Under the pieces are notes generated by a model. That model saw only the letters and a list, made by a program, of their open reading frames with translations. It did no database searches and was not told the DNA's origin. Positions 38,341 through 47,276 of a stretch of DNA of 64,000 nt are shown piece after piece (the first letter of the stretch is position 1; each line of letters starts with the position of its first letter). The position numbers and the translations under genes are program-made. Location of the stretch: contig NZ_RKLP01000011.1 in the NCBI RefSeq assembly GCF_004011865.1, forward strand, positions 62,001 to 126,000, in the 5' to 3' direction. Origin of the DNA: Prescottella agglutinans (GTDB lineage Bacteria > Actinomycetota > Actinomycetes > Mycobacteriales > Mycobacteriaceae).

Positions 38341-39560
38341 GTCCCGCGGCACCGGGCACACCGGCGGCGCCGATCTGGGACCCCGCCCGGCTCGGCCCGC
38401 TGACGCTGCGGAACCGGATCATCAAGGCCGCCACCTTCGAAGGTGTCATGCCGCACGGCCGGGTCACCGACGAGTTGATCGATTTCCACGCGGAGGTCGC
38501 GCGCGGGGGAGCGGCGATGACCACGCTCGCCTACTGCGCGGTCTCGCCCGGCGGACGGGTGCATCGCCACTCGCTCGTCCTCGACGAGCCGACGGGGCGG
38601 GACCTGCGACGGCTCACCGAGGCGGTGCACGCCGAGGGAGCGTTGGCAGCCGCGCAGATCGGACACGCCGGGCTGGTGGCGAACCAGATCTCCAACCGGG
38701 CACGCTCCCTCGCACCGTCCACCCGAATCAGTCCTCCCGCAATGGGTTTGGTCAAGGGCGCAACAACACGGCAGCTCGAGCGGGTCGCCCGCGACTTCGC
38801 GTCCGGCGCGCGGGTGGCCGTCGACGCCGGGTTCGACGCCCTCGAGGTGCACCTGGGTCACAACTACCTGCTCAGCAGCTTCATGAGCCCCAACCTCAAC
38901 AAGCGCACCGACGTCTACGGCGGCAGCGTGGCGGCGCGGTCCCGGTTCCCCCGCGAGGTGCTCGAACGGGTCCGGTCCGCGGTCGGCGACTCCGTCGCGG
39001 TCACCGCGAAGTTCAACATGGCCGACGGCGTCCCCCGCGGACTGTGGCTCGACCAGAGTCTGCAGATCGCGCGCCTGATCGAGTCCGACGGCTGCGTCGA
39101 CGCGCTACAACTCACCGGCGGGAGCTCGCTACTCAACGCGATGTACTACTTCCGGGGCGAGGTACCGATGTCGGAATTCATTGCGGCGCAACCGAAGCTG
39201 GTGGGCATCGGGCTCGAGGTGTACGGGCCGCGGATCCTCCCGACCTACCCGTTCGAGGAGGCGTTCTTCCTCCCGTTCGCGCGGCAGTTCCGTGAGGCGC
39301 TGTCGATGCCGTTGATCCTGCTGGGCGGCGTCAATCGACTCGACACCGTCCACACCGCCCTGGACGAGGGCTTCGAGTTCGTCGGCATGGCCCGCGCCCT
39401 GCTGCGCGATCCGTACCTGCCCGAGAAGTTCCGCACCCGCAGGGTCGCCGAGGGCCTGTGCGTCCACTGCAACAAGTGCGTGCCCACCATCTACAGCGGG
39501 ACGCGGTGCGTCGTCCGCGAGGCGGTCCGGGAGAACGGCAGACGCGGGCGACGCCGGTAG
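38337..39560 (+). CDS. NADH:flavin oxidoreductase (Old Yellow Enzyme / dienoyl-CoA-reductase barrel)
   Basis: FMN-dependent barrel protein of 407 residues that reduces activated C=C bonds. Motifs: LTLRNRIIKAATFEG, AAQIGHAGLVAN (substrate and flavin site), FDALEVHLGHNYLLSSFMSPNLNKRTDVYGGS, and LLGGVNRL...GFEFVGMARALLRDP. The C-terminus carries four cysteines spaced CX2CX2CX9C (in CVHCNKCVPTIYSGTRC), reminiscent of the 4Fe-4S site of 2,4-dienoyl-CoA reductases, but the second FAD/NAD half of those enzymes is missing. The GTG start overlaps the SDR stop. Confidence 0.88.
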   Translation: MSPAAPGTPAAPIWDPARLGPLTLRNRIIKAATFEGVMPHGRVTDELIDFHAEVARGGAAMTTLAYCAVSPGGRVHRHSLVLDEPTGRDLRRLTEAVHAEGALAAAQIGHAGLVANQISNRARSLAPSTRISPPAMGLVKGATTRQLERVARDFASGARVAVDAGFDALEVHLGHNYLLSSFMSPNLNKRTDVYGGSVAARSRFPREVLERVRSAVGDSVAVTAKFNMADGVPRGLWLDQSLQIARLIESDGCVDALQLTGGSSLLNAMYYFRGEVPMSEFIAAQPKLVGIGLEVYGPRILPTYPFEEAFFLPFARQFREALSMPLILLGGVNRLDTVHTALDEGFEFVGMARALLRDPYLPEKFRTRRVAEGLCVHCNKCVPTIYSGTRCVVREAVRENGRRGRRR

Positions 39561-39710
39561 CCCCGCCCGCGACGAGACCAGCGTCACCCCGGGTTACCGA
39601 CACGGTGTTGGTATATTTGCCGACAGGCCGTCGGGAAAATGGGAAGTTCGGAAGTTCGGAAGGTTCCTTCGTCGGCTGCATCGACAGATCACACCGACCA
39701 GGAGTCAAAG

Positions 39711-40838
39711 ATGTTCCTAGCCCTGCGGGAGCTACGGTTCGCGCGATCCAGATTCGGCCTGATGGGCGGCGTCATCGCCCTCATCTCCGTGCTGATGGTC
39801 CTGCTGTCCGGCCTGTCCTCCGGCCTCGTGGAGGACGGCGTCTCGGGCCTGAAGGCCATGCCGGTCGACGGGTTCGCGTTCAACGAAGGCACCAAGACCG
39901 ATTCGGCGTTCTCGCGCAGCATCGTCACCGACGAGCAGGTCGACGCGTGGCGCGCACAGCCCGGCGTCGCCGAGGCCCAGCCGTTCGGCAACATGCTCGT
40001 CAACGCCCACAACGAGGACGGCGTCCCGGTCGACTTCGCGCTGTTCGGCGTCCCGGCCGACTCGTTCCTCGCCCCCACGGCCACCGACGGCGCCGGACTG
40101 GGCGACCCGGACGGCATCGTCGTCAGCAGGAGCGCGCTCGACGCGGGCGTCGACCTCGGGGACACCATCACGATCGACCGGCTCGGCACCGAGCTGAGGA
40201 TCGTCGGTGTCACCGAGGGGAAGCAGACATTCGGCCACGTCGACGTCGCCTACCTGCCGATCGAGATGTGGCGCCAGCTGCATTCCGGTGTGCGCCCGGG
40301 CGAGCCCGTCCCGGCCCAGGCGATGACTGAGTCCACCGCGGTCGCGCTGAGGGCGGAGCCCGGGGCCTCGCTCGACTACGCCGCCGGAGACGCGGCCGCG
40401 CAGACGTCGACGGTGTCCCTCGAGGACTCGTTCCAGTCCTCGCCGGGCTTCAGCGCCGAGACGATGACGCTCGACCTCATCAAGGTGTTCCTGTACGCCA
40501 TCTCCGCGCTCGTCGTCGGCGCCTTCTTCACGGTGTGGACGATCCAGCGCAAGCACGAGATCGCCGTGATGCGTGCGATGGGCGCCTCCACCGGCTACCT
40601 GCTGCGTGACGGTCTGGCCCAGGCGTTCATCCTGCTGCTCGGTTCGGTCGCGGTCGGTGCCGCGGTCGGCTACGGCTTCGGCTCGCTGATCGGCGGGGGA
40701 GTGCCGTTCCTGCTCGAACCGGCCGCCGTGGCGGTCGCCGCGGTCCTCCTGACGGTCCTCGGCCTGATCGGCGCCGCGATCGCGATCGTCCGGATCGCCT
40801 CGGTCGATCCGTTGAACGCGCTGGGAGGCCAGCGATGA
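39711..40838 (+). CDS. ABC transporter permease, FtsX/MacB type
   Basis: Permease of 375 residues. One N-terminal helix (FGLMGGVIALISVLMVLLSGLSSGLVEDG) is followed by a periplasmic-type core of about 220 residues and three C-terminal helices containing the FtsX motif (IQRKHEIAVMRAMGASTGYLLRDGLAQAFILLL). GGAG lies 6 nt upstream of the ATG. It is coupled to the ATPase gene by a 4-bp overlap. Such pairs usually export peptides, lipids or drugs or act as mechanotransducers. Confidence 0.9.
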   Translation: MFLALRELRFARSRFGLMGGVIALISVLMVLLSGLSSGLVEDGVSGLKAMPVDGFAFNEGTKTDSAFSRSIVTDEQVDAWRAQPGVAEAQPFGNMLVNAHNEDGVPVDFALFGVPADSFLAPTATDGAGLGDPDGIVVSRSALDAGVDLGDTITIDRLGTELRIVGVTEGKQTFGHVDVAYLPIEMWRQLHSGVRPGEPVPAQAMTESTAVALRAEPGASLDYAAGDAAAQTSTVSLEDSFQSSPGFSAETMTLDLIKVFLYAISALVVGAFFTVWTIQRKHEIAVMRAMGASTGYLLRDGLAQAFILLLGSVAVGAAVGYGFGSLIGGGVPFLLEPAAVAVAAVLLTVLGLIGAAIAIVRIASVDPLNALGGQR

Positions 40839-41560
40839 GCGCCCGGAAGGACTCTGCCATGACCACCGTGTCGGACACCCGCGTCGACACCGCTGCCCTC
40901 GAGATCGTCGACGCCAACCTGCGTCTCGGGGACGGCGAGCAGACCGTGACGGCGCTCGACGCCGTGAGCCTGACCGTCCGCCCCGGCGAGATGGTGGCGG
41001 TCGTCGGCCCGTCGGGCTCGGGCAAGTCGAGCCTGCTGGCCGTCGCCGGCGCGCTCACCGCCCCGGACACGGGCAGTGTCCGCGTCGGCGGCCACGACCT
41101 GCTGTCCATGAAGAAGGCGGAGGCCGCGAAGTTCCGGCTCGACCACATCGGGTTCGTGTTCCAGAGCGGCAACCTGATCCCGTCGCTCACCGCGGCCGAC
41201 CAGCTGCGCCTGGTGTCGCATCTCGGCAACACCAAGGGCCGGAAGTTCCGCGATCCGATCGCGCTGCTCGAGCAGGTGGGCCTGGGCCACAAGGCCGACC
41301 GCCGCCCCGATCAGCTCTCCGGCGGCGAGCGCCAGCGGGTGGGCATCGCCCGCGCCCTGGTGTCGACGCCGACGCTGCTCCTCGTCGACGAGCCGACCGC
41401 GGCCCTCGACCGCGCCCGGAGCCACGAGATCGTGCAGCTGTTGGTGCAGGAGACCCGGGAATCACGCGTCGGCACGGTCATGGTGACCCACGACTACGAT
41501 GTGCTCGACTATTGCGACCGGGTGGTCGAGATGACCGACGGCAGGCTCGCGCCCCGGTAG
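40835..41560 (+). CDS. ABC transporter ATP-binding protein (MacB/LolD type)
   Basis: ATPase of 241 residues. Walker A GPSGSGKS is at residues 58-65, the Q-loop is in VFQSGNLIPSLTA, the signature is LSGGERQRVGIARAL, and Walker B is TLLLVDEPTAALD. It works with the preceding permease. A TetR gene follows 31 bp later on the same strand. Confidence 0.93.
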   Translation: MSARKDSAMTTVSDTRVDTAALEIVDANLRLGDGEQTVTALDAVSLTVRPGEMVAVVGPSGSGKSSLLAVAGALTAPDTGSVRVGGHDLLSMKKAEAAKFRLDHIGFVFQSGNLIPSLTAADQLRLVSHLGNTKGRKFRDPIALLEQVGLGHKADRRPDQLSGGERQRVGIARALVSTPTLLLVDEPTAALDRARSHEIVQLLVQETRESRVGTVMVTHDYDVLDYCDRVVEMTDGRLAPR

Positions 41561-41591
41561 TCCGGAACATCGCAGCGAGCGAGGAGGGCAC

Positions 41592-42185
41592 GTGCCGCGG
41601 ATCAATGCACCCACAGTCGGTGAACATCGAGCCGCGCAGCAACGTGCCCTCCTCGACGCCGCTCGGGAGGTGCTCGCCGAGGGCGCGACCGAGATCCCGT
41701 CGTTCGGGGAGGTCGCCGCCCGCGCCGGGCTCGCCCGGTCGAGCATGTACCAGTACTTCAAGTCCCGTCAGCACCTGCTCGAGGCGCTGATCGAGGACGC
41801 CTTCCCGCGGTGGTCGGCCCGCGTGGCCTCGGCCATGGACGGGGCCGGCGGGCCCGCGGAACGCGTCCTGGCGTACATCGACGCCAACCTGGCCCTCGTC
41901 GCCGAGGGCGAACACGCCATCGCGACGGCCCTCGCGCAGATCGCGCCCGGACCGGAACTCGATGCCAAGAGCCGCGCGATGCACCAGGACCTCTACACCC
42001 CGCTCTCCGACGCGCTCACCGAGCTGGGGGTGCAGGACGCCGCGGCCACGGCCGAGTTGATCAACGCGGTCCTGCACGCCGCCACCCGACAGGTCGAGCG
42101 GGGGGAGGACGTCGAGCACGTGCGACGGATCGCGGCCGACCTCGTCCGGCCCTTCGTGGACGAGCGCGCCGGACGCGGCGATTGA
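41592..42185 (+). CDS. TetR family regulator
   Basis: Protein of 197 residues. The helix-turn-helix is in EIPSFGEVAARAGLARSSMYQYFKSRQHLLEALIEDAF. The GTG start at 41592 follows GAGG. It is co-directional with the ABC exporter pair and probably regulates it. Confidence 0.9.
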   Translation: MPRINAPTVGEHRAAQQRALLDAAREVLAEGATEIPSFGEVAARAGLARSSMYQYFKSRQHLLEALIEDAFPRWSARVASAMDGAGGPAERVLAYIDANLALVAEGEHAIATALAQIAPGPELDAKSRAMHQDLYTPLSDALTELGVQDAAATAELINAVLHAATRQVERGEDVEHVRRIAADLVRPFVDERAGRGD

Positions 42186-42241
42186 CGCCCGGCCGACCTC
42201 CCGGCGGCCACCGCGAGCCTATGACCCGTTCCACATCCGTG

Positions 42242-42255
42242 GTTCCACGTGAAAC
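42242..42255. other. parS-like ParB binding site
   Basis: GTTCCACGTGAAAC differs at one position from the parS core GTTTCACGTGAAAC. It is about 6 kb from the main cluster, in the intergenic region before trxB. Confidence 0.7.
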
Positions 42256-42292
42256 GTTCGACAGCACCGGCCGAGTGCGGCACTCCGCCGCG

Positions 42293-42319
42293 GGGAACAA
42301 CACCAACTAATCTGTTGTT
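42293..42319 (+). promoter_or_regulatory. SigH/SigR-type promoter for trxB
   Basis: GGAAC at 42294-42298, an 18-nt spacer, and GTT at 42317-42319 match the thiol-stress sigma consensus GGAAY-N18-GTT. Thioredoxin operons are classical SigR/SigH targets. It would give a 5' leader of about 95 nt before trxB. The same stretch holds the inverted repeat AACAACA (42296-42302) / TGTTGTT (42313-42319). Confidence 0.6.
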
Positions 42320-42421
42320 GAGCTGACCGACTCCGCGAGCTGCGCCGCCAGCGGGCGAATTCGTGTGAGCAGCAGTGAACGACAGCATCACAGGACAGCT
42401 TCAGAGAACAGGAAGGCCCGA

Positions 42422-43411
42422 ATGACTACTCCGACCACGGTCCGTGACCTCATCATCGTCGGCTCGGGACCGGCCGGATACACCGCCGGTGTGTACGCCG
42501 CCCGCGCGGAACTCGAGCCCCTCCTGTTCGAGGGCACGCAGTTCGGTGGCTCGCTGATGACCACCACCGAGGTCGAGAACTTCCCGGGCTTCCGCGAGGG
42601 CATCATGGGCCCGGACCTGATGGACGAGATGCGCGAGCAGGCCAAGCGCTTCGGCGCGGACATCCGCACCGAGGACGTCGAGGAGATCGAGCTGGACGGG
42701 CCGGTCAAGAAGGTCGTCGCGAACGGCGAGACCTACTACGCGCGCGCCGTCATCCTCGCGATGGGCGCCGCCGCCCGCTACCTCGGCATCCCCGGTGAGG
42801 AGAAGCTCCTCGGCCGCGGCGTGAGCGCGTGCGCGACCTGCGACGGCTTCTTCTTCCGCGACCAGGACATCGTCGTGGTCGGCGGCGGCGACTCCGCGAT
42901 GGAGGAGGCCACCTTCCTGACCAAGTTCGCCCGCAGCGTCACCCTCGTGCACCGCCGCGAGGAGTTCCGCGCCTCCCGGATCATGCTCGAGCGCGCCAAG
43001 GCGAACGAGAAGATCCGCTTCGTCACCAACGCCGAGCCGGTCGAGGTGCTGGGCGAGAACAGCGTCACCGGCCTGGTGATCCGCGACACCGTCACCGGCG
43101 AGCAGTCCACGCTCGAGGTGACCGGCATGTTCGTCGCGATCGGGCACGACCCGCGCAGCGAGCTCGTCAAGGGCCAGGTCGACCTCGACGAGGCCGGCTA
43201 CGTGCAGGTGCAGTCGCCGACCACCGCCACCACGGCCCCGGGCGTGTTCGCGGCCGGCGACCTGGTGGACCACACCTACCGCCAGGCCATCACCGCGGCC
43301 GGCACCGGCTGCTCCGCCGCCATCGACGCCGAGCGCTGGCTGGCCGAGCAGGGTGACATCACCGAGAACACCCTCGCGGCCGCGGGCGAGCCCGTCGCCG
43401 TCGACGCCTGA
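42422..43411 (+). CDS. trxB: Thioredoxin reductase
   Basis: Reduces thioredoxin with NADPH through FAD. It has 329 residues. The FAD motif is [18 protein letters not shown], the redox site CATC has Cys137 and Cys140, and the NADPH motif is [12 protein letters not shown]. The C-terminal [23 protein letters not shown] is typical. I chose the ATG at 42422 because GGAAGG lies upstream and the family starts there. trxA follows. Confidence 0.97.
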   Translation: MTTPTTVRDLIIVGSGPAGYTAGVYAARAELEPLLFEGTQFGGSLMTTTEVENFPGFREGIMGPDLMDEMREQAKRFGADIRTEDVEEIELDGPVKKVVANGETYYARAVILAMGAAARYLGIPGEEKLLGRGVSACATCDGFFFRDQDIVVVGGGDSAMEEATFLTKFARSVTLVHRREEFRASRIMLERAKANEKIRFVTNAEPVEVLGENSVTGLVIRDTVTGEQSTLEVTGMFVAIGHDPRSELVKGQVDLDEAGYVQVQSPTTATTAPGVFAAGDLVDHTYRQAITAAGTGCSAAIDAERWLAEQGDITENTLAAAGEPVAVDA

Positions 43412-43461
43412 TCCGTTCCACCCACCCTCAACCCGATCCGGACCGATCCCAGGAGGATCCC

Positions 43462-43785
43462 GTGGCGAACACCATCACCATCAGCGACGACTCGTTCAAG
43501 CAGGCGGTGCTCGAATCCGACAAGCCCGTGCTCGTCGACTTCTGGGCCACCTGGTGCGGCCCGTGCAAGATGGTCGCGCCGGTGCTCGAGGAGATCGCCG
43601 GTGAGCACGCCGACAAGCTCACCGTCGCGAAGCTGGACATCGACCAGAACCCGAGCGCGGCGGGCGAATTCAAGGTGATGTCGATCCCGACGATGATCCT
43701 GTTCCAGGGCGGCAAGCCGGTCAAGACGATCGTCGGCGCGAAGGGCAAGGCGGCCCTCCTCAAGGACCTCGCCGAGGTGCTCTGA
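43462..43785 (+). CDS. trxA: Thioredoxin
   Basis: Cytoplasmic dithiol carrier of 107 residues. The active site WCGPCK holds Cys32 and Cys35; the cis-proline region SIPTMILFQGGKP is present. AGGAGG lies 6 nt before the GTG start. It forms an operon with trxB. Confidence 0.97.
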   Translation: MANTITISDDSFKQAVLESDKPVLVDFWATWCGPCKMVAPVLEEIAGEHADKLTVAKLDIDQNPSAAGEFKVMSIPTMILFQGGKPVKTIVGAKGKAALLKDLAEVL

Positions 43786-43820
43786 CCCCTCCAGGCCCCG
43801 TCCGGTAGGCCCGGAACCCG

Positions 43821-43866
43821 GCCACAGTGTGACCTGACTGCCACCACAGCCTTGTCACACTGTGGC
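43821..43866. terminator. Inverted repeat after trxA
   Basis: GCCACAGTGTGAC (43821-43833) and GTCACACTGTGGC (43854-43866) are perfect 13-bp arms with a 20-nt loop. It may terminate trxBA or act in the leader region of cwlM. No T-tract follows. Confidence 0.5.
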
Positions 43867-43937
43867 CTAGTGGATTGCCGATGCGACGGGGGCGTCTGAG
43901 AGAATCGATCGACGTCCGCTACGAAAGGCCCGCGAGC

Positions 43938-45140
43938 ATGCAGCTACTCCGTCACGGCGACCACGGCCCCGCCGTCGCCGAGATCCGGGGTACTTTGACC
44001 GGCCTGGGCTTCCTCCACAACGGTGTGGCGGAGACGCACCGCGAGACCGTCAACGGCTCGCACTGGGTGGCCCCCGACGCCGTGTTCGACCATCACCTCG
44101 ATTCCGCGGTCCGCGCGTTCCAGCAGCAGCGCGGCCTGCTCGTCGACGGCATCGTCGGCCCGGCGACGTACCGCTCCCTCAAGGAGGCGTCGTACCGGCT
44201 CGGTGCCCGCACCCTCATCTACCAGCTGTCCGCGCCGCTGTACGGCGACGACGTCGCGCACCTGCAGACCCGCCTGCAGGACCTGGGCTTCTACATCGGG
44301 CGCGTGGACGGCTATTTCGGCCCGCAGACGCACGAGGCGCTGAGCTCGTTCCAGCGCGAGATCGGCATCGCCGCCGACGGCATCTGCGGACCGGCGACGC
44401 TGCGGTCGCTGGAACTGCTCGGCACCCGCGTCTCGGGCGGTTCGCCGCACGCGATCAGCGAGGAGGAGCTGGTCCGCCGGTCGGGTCCGCAGCTGAGCGG
44501 CAAGCGGATCGTGATCGATCCGGGCCTCGGCGGCGCCGACACCGGCATGATCGTGCGGGCCCCGCACGGGCCGATGAGCGAGGCCGAGATCCTGTGGGAC
44601 CTCGCGAGCCGGCTCGAGGGCCGGATGGCGGCGACGGGCATGGAGACGTTCCTGTCCCGGCCGCATCACGCCAACCCGAGCGAGGCCCAGCGCGCCGAGA
44701 CGTCCAACGGGTTCGACGCCGACCTGATGATCTCGTTGCGCTGCGACAGCCACTCGAGCCCCGCGGCGAGCGGTGTGGCGAGCTTCCACTTCGGCAACTC
44801 GCACGGGTCCACGTCGATGATCGGGCAGATCCTCACGGGCTTCATCCAGCGCGAGATCGTGGCGCGAACTCCGTTGCGGGACTGCAGGACTCACGGACGT
44901 ACCTGGGATCTGTTGCGGATCACCAAGATGCCGACGGTTCAGGTCGACATCGGTTATCTCACAAGCGATTCCGATGTCTCTGTGCTCACCGATCCGCGCC
45001 AGCGCGACACCATCGCCGAGGCGATCCTCATCGCGGTCAAGCGGCTGTACCTGCTGGGCCAGGACGACGCCCCCACCGGGACGTTCACGTTTGCGGAACT
45101 GCTCGCCGAGGAACTGGCCGACGCCGAACGCGGACGCTGA
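43938..45140 (+). CDS. cwlM: CwlM: peptidoglycan regulator with an inactive amidase domain
   Basis: Cytoplasmic regulator of MurA and peptidoglycan synthesis in mycobacteria. It has 400 residues from the ATG at 43938 (GAAAGG 9 nt upstream; an ATG at 43875 would add 21). Two peptidoglycan-binding repeats (SAVRAFQQQRGLLVDGIVGPATYRSL and ALSSFQREIGIAADGICGPATLRSL) precede an amidase_3 domain. The first zinc histidine of VIDPGHGG is leucine here (VIDPGLGG), and the late glutamate is aspartate (VDIGYL), so hydrolase activity is unlikely. The C-terminal TGTFTFAELL resembles the threonine-rich tail phosphorylated by PknB in mycobacteria. Confidence 0.92.
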   Translation: MQLLRHGDHGPAVAEIRGTLTGLGFLHNGVAETHRETVNGSHWVAPDAVFDHHLDSAVRAFQQQRGLLVDGIVGPATYRSLKEASYRLGARTLIYQLSAPLYGDDVAHLQTRLQDLGFYIGRVDGYFGPQTHEALSSFQREIGIAADGICGPATLRSLELLGTRVSGGSPHAISEEELVRRSGPQLSGKRIVIDPGLGGADTGMIVRAPHGPMSEAEILWDLASRLEGRMAATGMETFLSRPHHANPSEAQRAETSNGFDADLMISLRCDSHSSPAASGVASFHFGNSHGSTSMIGQILTGFIQREIVARTPLRDCRTHGRTWDLLRITKMPTVQVDIGYLTSDSDVSVLTDPRQRDTIAEAILIAVKRLYLLGQDDAPTGTFTFAELLAEELADAERGR

Positions 45141-45189
45141 CGCCCCGTCGCGGCGCCGCAGCCGGGTCGGACCGGCCCCGTAGAGGGCC

Positions 45190-45888
45190 CTAGCAGGCCC
45201 CCACGGCGGTTCGTTCGCCGATGTCGACCATCGACAGGGTCGCGACCTCCAGGAGCCGTTCCAGGGCCGCCTCGACGTCCGCCTTCCACAGGTGGTCGCG
45301 GTCGAGTTCGAGTCGCAGGCGCGGGAACCGGTGATGGGGTGCGACCACCTCGAATCCGACGTCCTCCAGGAAGTCGGCACCGATCATGCACTCCTGCGGG
45401 GAGCATTCCCGGGCCGCGGTGGCCGACGGGACACCGCTCGCGACGCTGTCGGGGTCGGCCCGGATCCCGAAGGCCTCGAGCGCGCGCACACCGCGGCGCA
45501 CGAGATCGGCGACGGCCGCCTGGATCAGCGTCGACCCCAGCCCGTACTCGTCGCCGATGGGTTCCAGGCGCATCGTCGTGAGCAGCACCGCGTCGGCACT
45601 GACGGGGGAGGTGGGGAACAGGTCGGCGCGCGGCACCATGCTCGGCGGGGCGTACAGCGCGCAGCCGGCGGGCTTGTCGTCGACGAGGGCCACCTGGCCG
45701 CAGGAACCCCATTCGAGCATGACCATCGACAGCCAGGCTTCCTTCTCGAACTCGGGGTCGTAGAAGCTGCTGAACTCGCGCGAGGTGCGGACGGCGGCCG
45801 GATCCATCTCCCAGAAGACGCATCGCCGGGCGTGGGAGGACAGTTTGTCGAGCCCGTCCAGAGTGAGTGACGTGACGCTAGTGGACAC
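45190..45888 (-). CDS. GNAT-like acetyltransferase (Rv3916c position)
   Basis: Protein of 232 residues found next to parB in many actinobacteria. Its central part (AVLLTTMRLEPIGDEYGLGSTLIQAAVADLVRRGVRALEAFG) resembles the GNAT acetyl-CoA-binding region. It has a Cys-containing ECSPQECMIGADFLEDVGFEVV segment. The function is unknown; conservation near parAB suggests a chromosome- or envelope-linked role. Confidence 0.75.
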   Translation of the reverse strand: MSTSVTSLTLDGLDKLSSHARRCVFWEMDPAAVRTSREFSSFYDPEFEKEAWLSMVMLEWGSCGQVALVDDKPAGCALYAPPSMVPRADLFPTSPVSADAVLLTTMRLEPIGDEYGLGSTLIQAAVADLVRRGVRALEAFGIRADPDSVASGVPSATAARECSPQECMIGADFLEDVGFEVVAPHHRFPRLRLELDRDHLWKADVEAALERLLEVATLSMVDIGERTAVGAC

Positions 45889-45949
45889 CGTGTACGCCAG
45901 CCTCCATGCCCCCAGCCTCCATGACCACTCGGGGAGTCACACCCGCCTC

Positions 45950-45988
45950 GACGGAACTATCCCCTCCAGAATAGGGGATAGTTCCGTC
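45950..45988. terminator. Perfect 16-bp hairpin downstream of parB
   Basis: Arms 45950-45965 (GACGGAACTATCCCCT) and 45973-45988 are exact reverse complements with a 7-nt loop. It lies between the parB stop and the GNAT start on the minus strand. It is probably the terminator of the parAB operon, although it has no clear T-tract. An operator role is possible. Confidence 0.55.
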
Positions 45989-46104
45989 CTCAGCGCGGCG
46001 GCGGCATTCTGCCGCCGAACGGGTGGCCGGGCCGATTTCCCTCGGATGCCGGTACCGAGCCCCACTCCACACGTCGCACCCGTAACGTCACAGTGACGTA
46101 TCGG

Positions 46105-47274
46105 TCAGTTGCCCGACTGCTTCTCCATCATCGTGACGATGCGCTCGAGATCGTCGACCGACCCGAACTCGACGACGATCTTGCCCTTGCGCTTGCCGAG
46201 GCTCACCGTCACCCGGGTGTCGAACGAGTTCGACAGGCGTTCCGCCACGTCCTGCAGACCCGGCATCTGGATCGGCTTCCGCTTCACCGGTGGGGTAGGG
46301 GAGGGGCCCTCGCGGTTGGCGAGCATCACCGCTTCCTCCGTCGCCCGGACCGACATGCCCTCCGCGACGATGCGGGCCGCGAGCACCTCCTGGGCGTCCG
46401 CGCCGGCCTCGAGCGACAGCAGGGCACGCGCGTGTCCGGCCGACAGCACACCGGCCGCCACCCGGCGCTGCACCGGGATCGGGAGCTTGAGCAGACGGAT
46501 CATGTTCGTCACGACGGGACGGGAGCGTCCGATCCGCGCGGCCAGTTCCTCGTGGGTGACCTCGAACTCCTCGAGCAGCTGCTGATACGCGGCCGCCTCC
46601 TCGAGCGGGTTGAGCTGCACGCGGTGGATGTTCTCCAGCAGCGCGTCGCGCAGCAGCGACTCGTCGGCGGTCTCGCGGACGATCGCCGGGATCGTCTCGA
46701 GCCCCGCGATCTGGCTGGCGCGCCAGCGACGCTCGCCCATGACGAGCTGGTACTGATCGTCGCCGACCCGACGGACCACGATCGGCTGCATCAGCCCGAA
46801 CTCGCGGATCGAGTGCACCAGCTCCGCGAGGGCCTCCTCGTCGAAGACGGAGCGGGGCTGCTTGGGATTCGGCTCGATCAGCTGCGGCGGGATCTCGTGG
46901 TAGACCGCGCCGGCGGGGGAGAGGGGTTCCTGGTCGGTGCGGACCGGCGGCGTCGGGGTCGGTGCGGTCGCGACGACCTCGCCGCCGTCCTTCTCGGGTG
47001 CCTTCGCGGGCTCCTTCGCCGTCGCCTTCGCGGGCTGCTCCTTCGCGGGCTTGCTCGCGGCCGACTTCGGTGCCGTCTTGCGCGGAGCCTTGGGTGCCGG
47101 CTTGGCCGGAGCGGCCGCCGCCTCGTCGCCGTCGACCGGAGCGGCGGCGGGGGCCGAGGTGCCGATGATGACATCCGCGGCCGCGGTTCCCAGCCCCGGA
47201 CCGCCGTTCGCGGGCCCGGTCGGGATCAGTGCCGCGAGCCCGCGACCGAGTCCGCCCTTGCGTGTCTGCGCCAT
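46105..47274 (-). CDS. parB: Chromosome partitioning protein ParB
   Basis: Binds parS and spreads on DNA as a CTP-dependent clamp. It has 389 residues. It starts [20 protein letters not shown], followed by a long Ala/Pro/Lys-rich linker to about residue 145, then [38 protein letters not shown], the CTP-site motif GERRWRA, and the [33 protein letters not shown]. The linker (roughly residues 45-130) is longer than in many homologues. It follows parA by 2 bp. Confidence 0.97.
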   Translation of the reverse strand: MAQTRKGGLGRGLAALIPTGPANGGPGLGTAAADVIIGTSAPAAAPVDGDEAAAAPAKPAPKAPRKTAPKSAASKPAKEQPAKATAKEPAKAPEKDGGEVVATAPTPTPPVRTDQEPLSPAGAVYHEIPPQLIEPNPKQPRSVFDEEALAELVHSIREFGLMQPIVVRRVGDDQYQLVMGERRWRASQIAGLETIPAIVRETADESLLRDALLENIHRVQLNPLEEAAAYQQLLEEFEVTHEELAARIGRSRPVVTNMIRLLKLPIPVQRRVAAGVLSAGHARALLSLEAGADAQEVLAARIVAEGMSVRATEEAVMLANREGPSPTPPVKRKPIQMPGLQDVAERLSNSFDTRVTVSLGKRKGKIVVEFGSVDDLERIVTMMEKQSGN

Positions 47275-47276
47275 CT

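Noticed and set aside
39640-39665. Short tandem repeat GAAGTTCGGAAGTTCGGAAGG before the ABC permease
   Set aside because: Only two and a half units, probably chance or part of the promoter region; no clear role.
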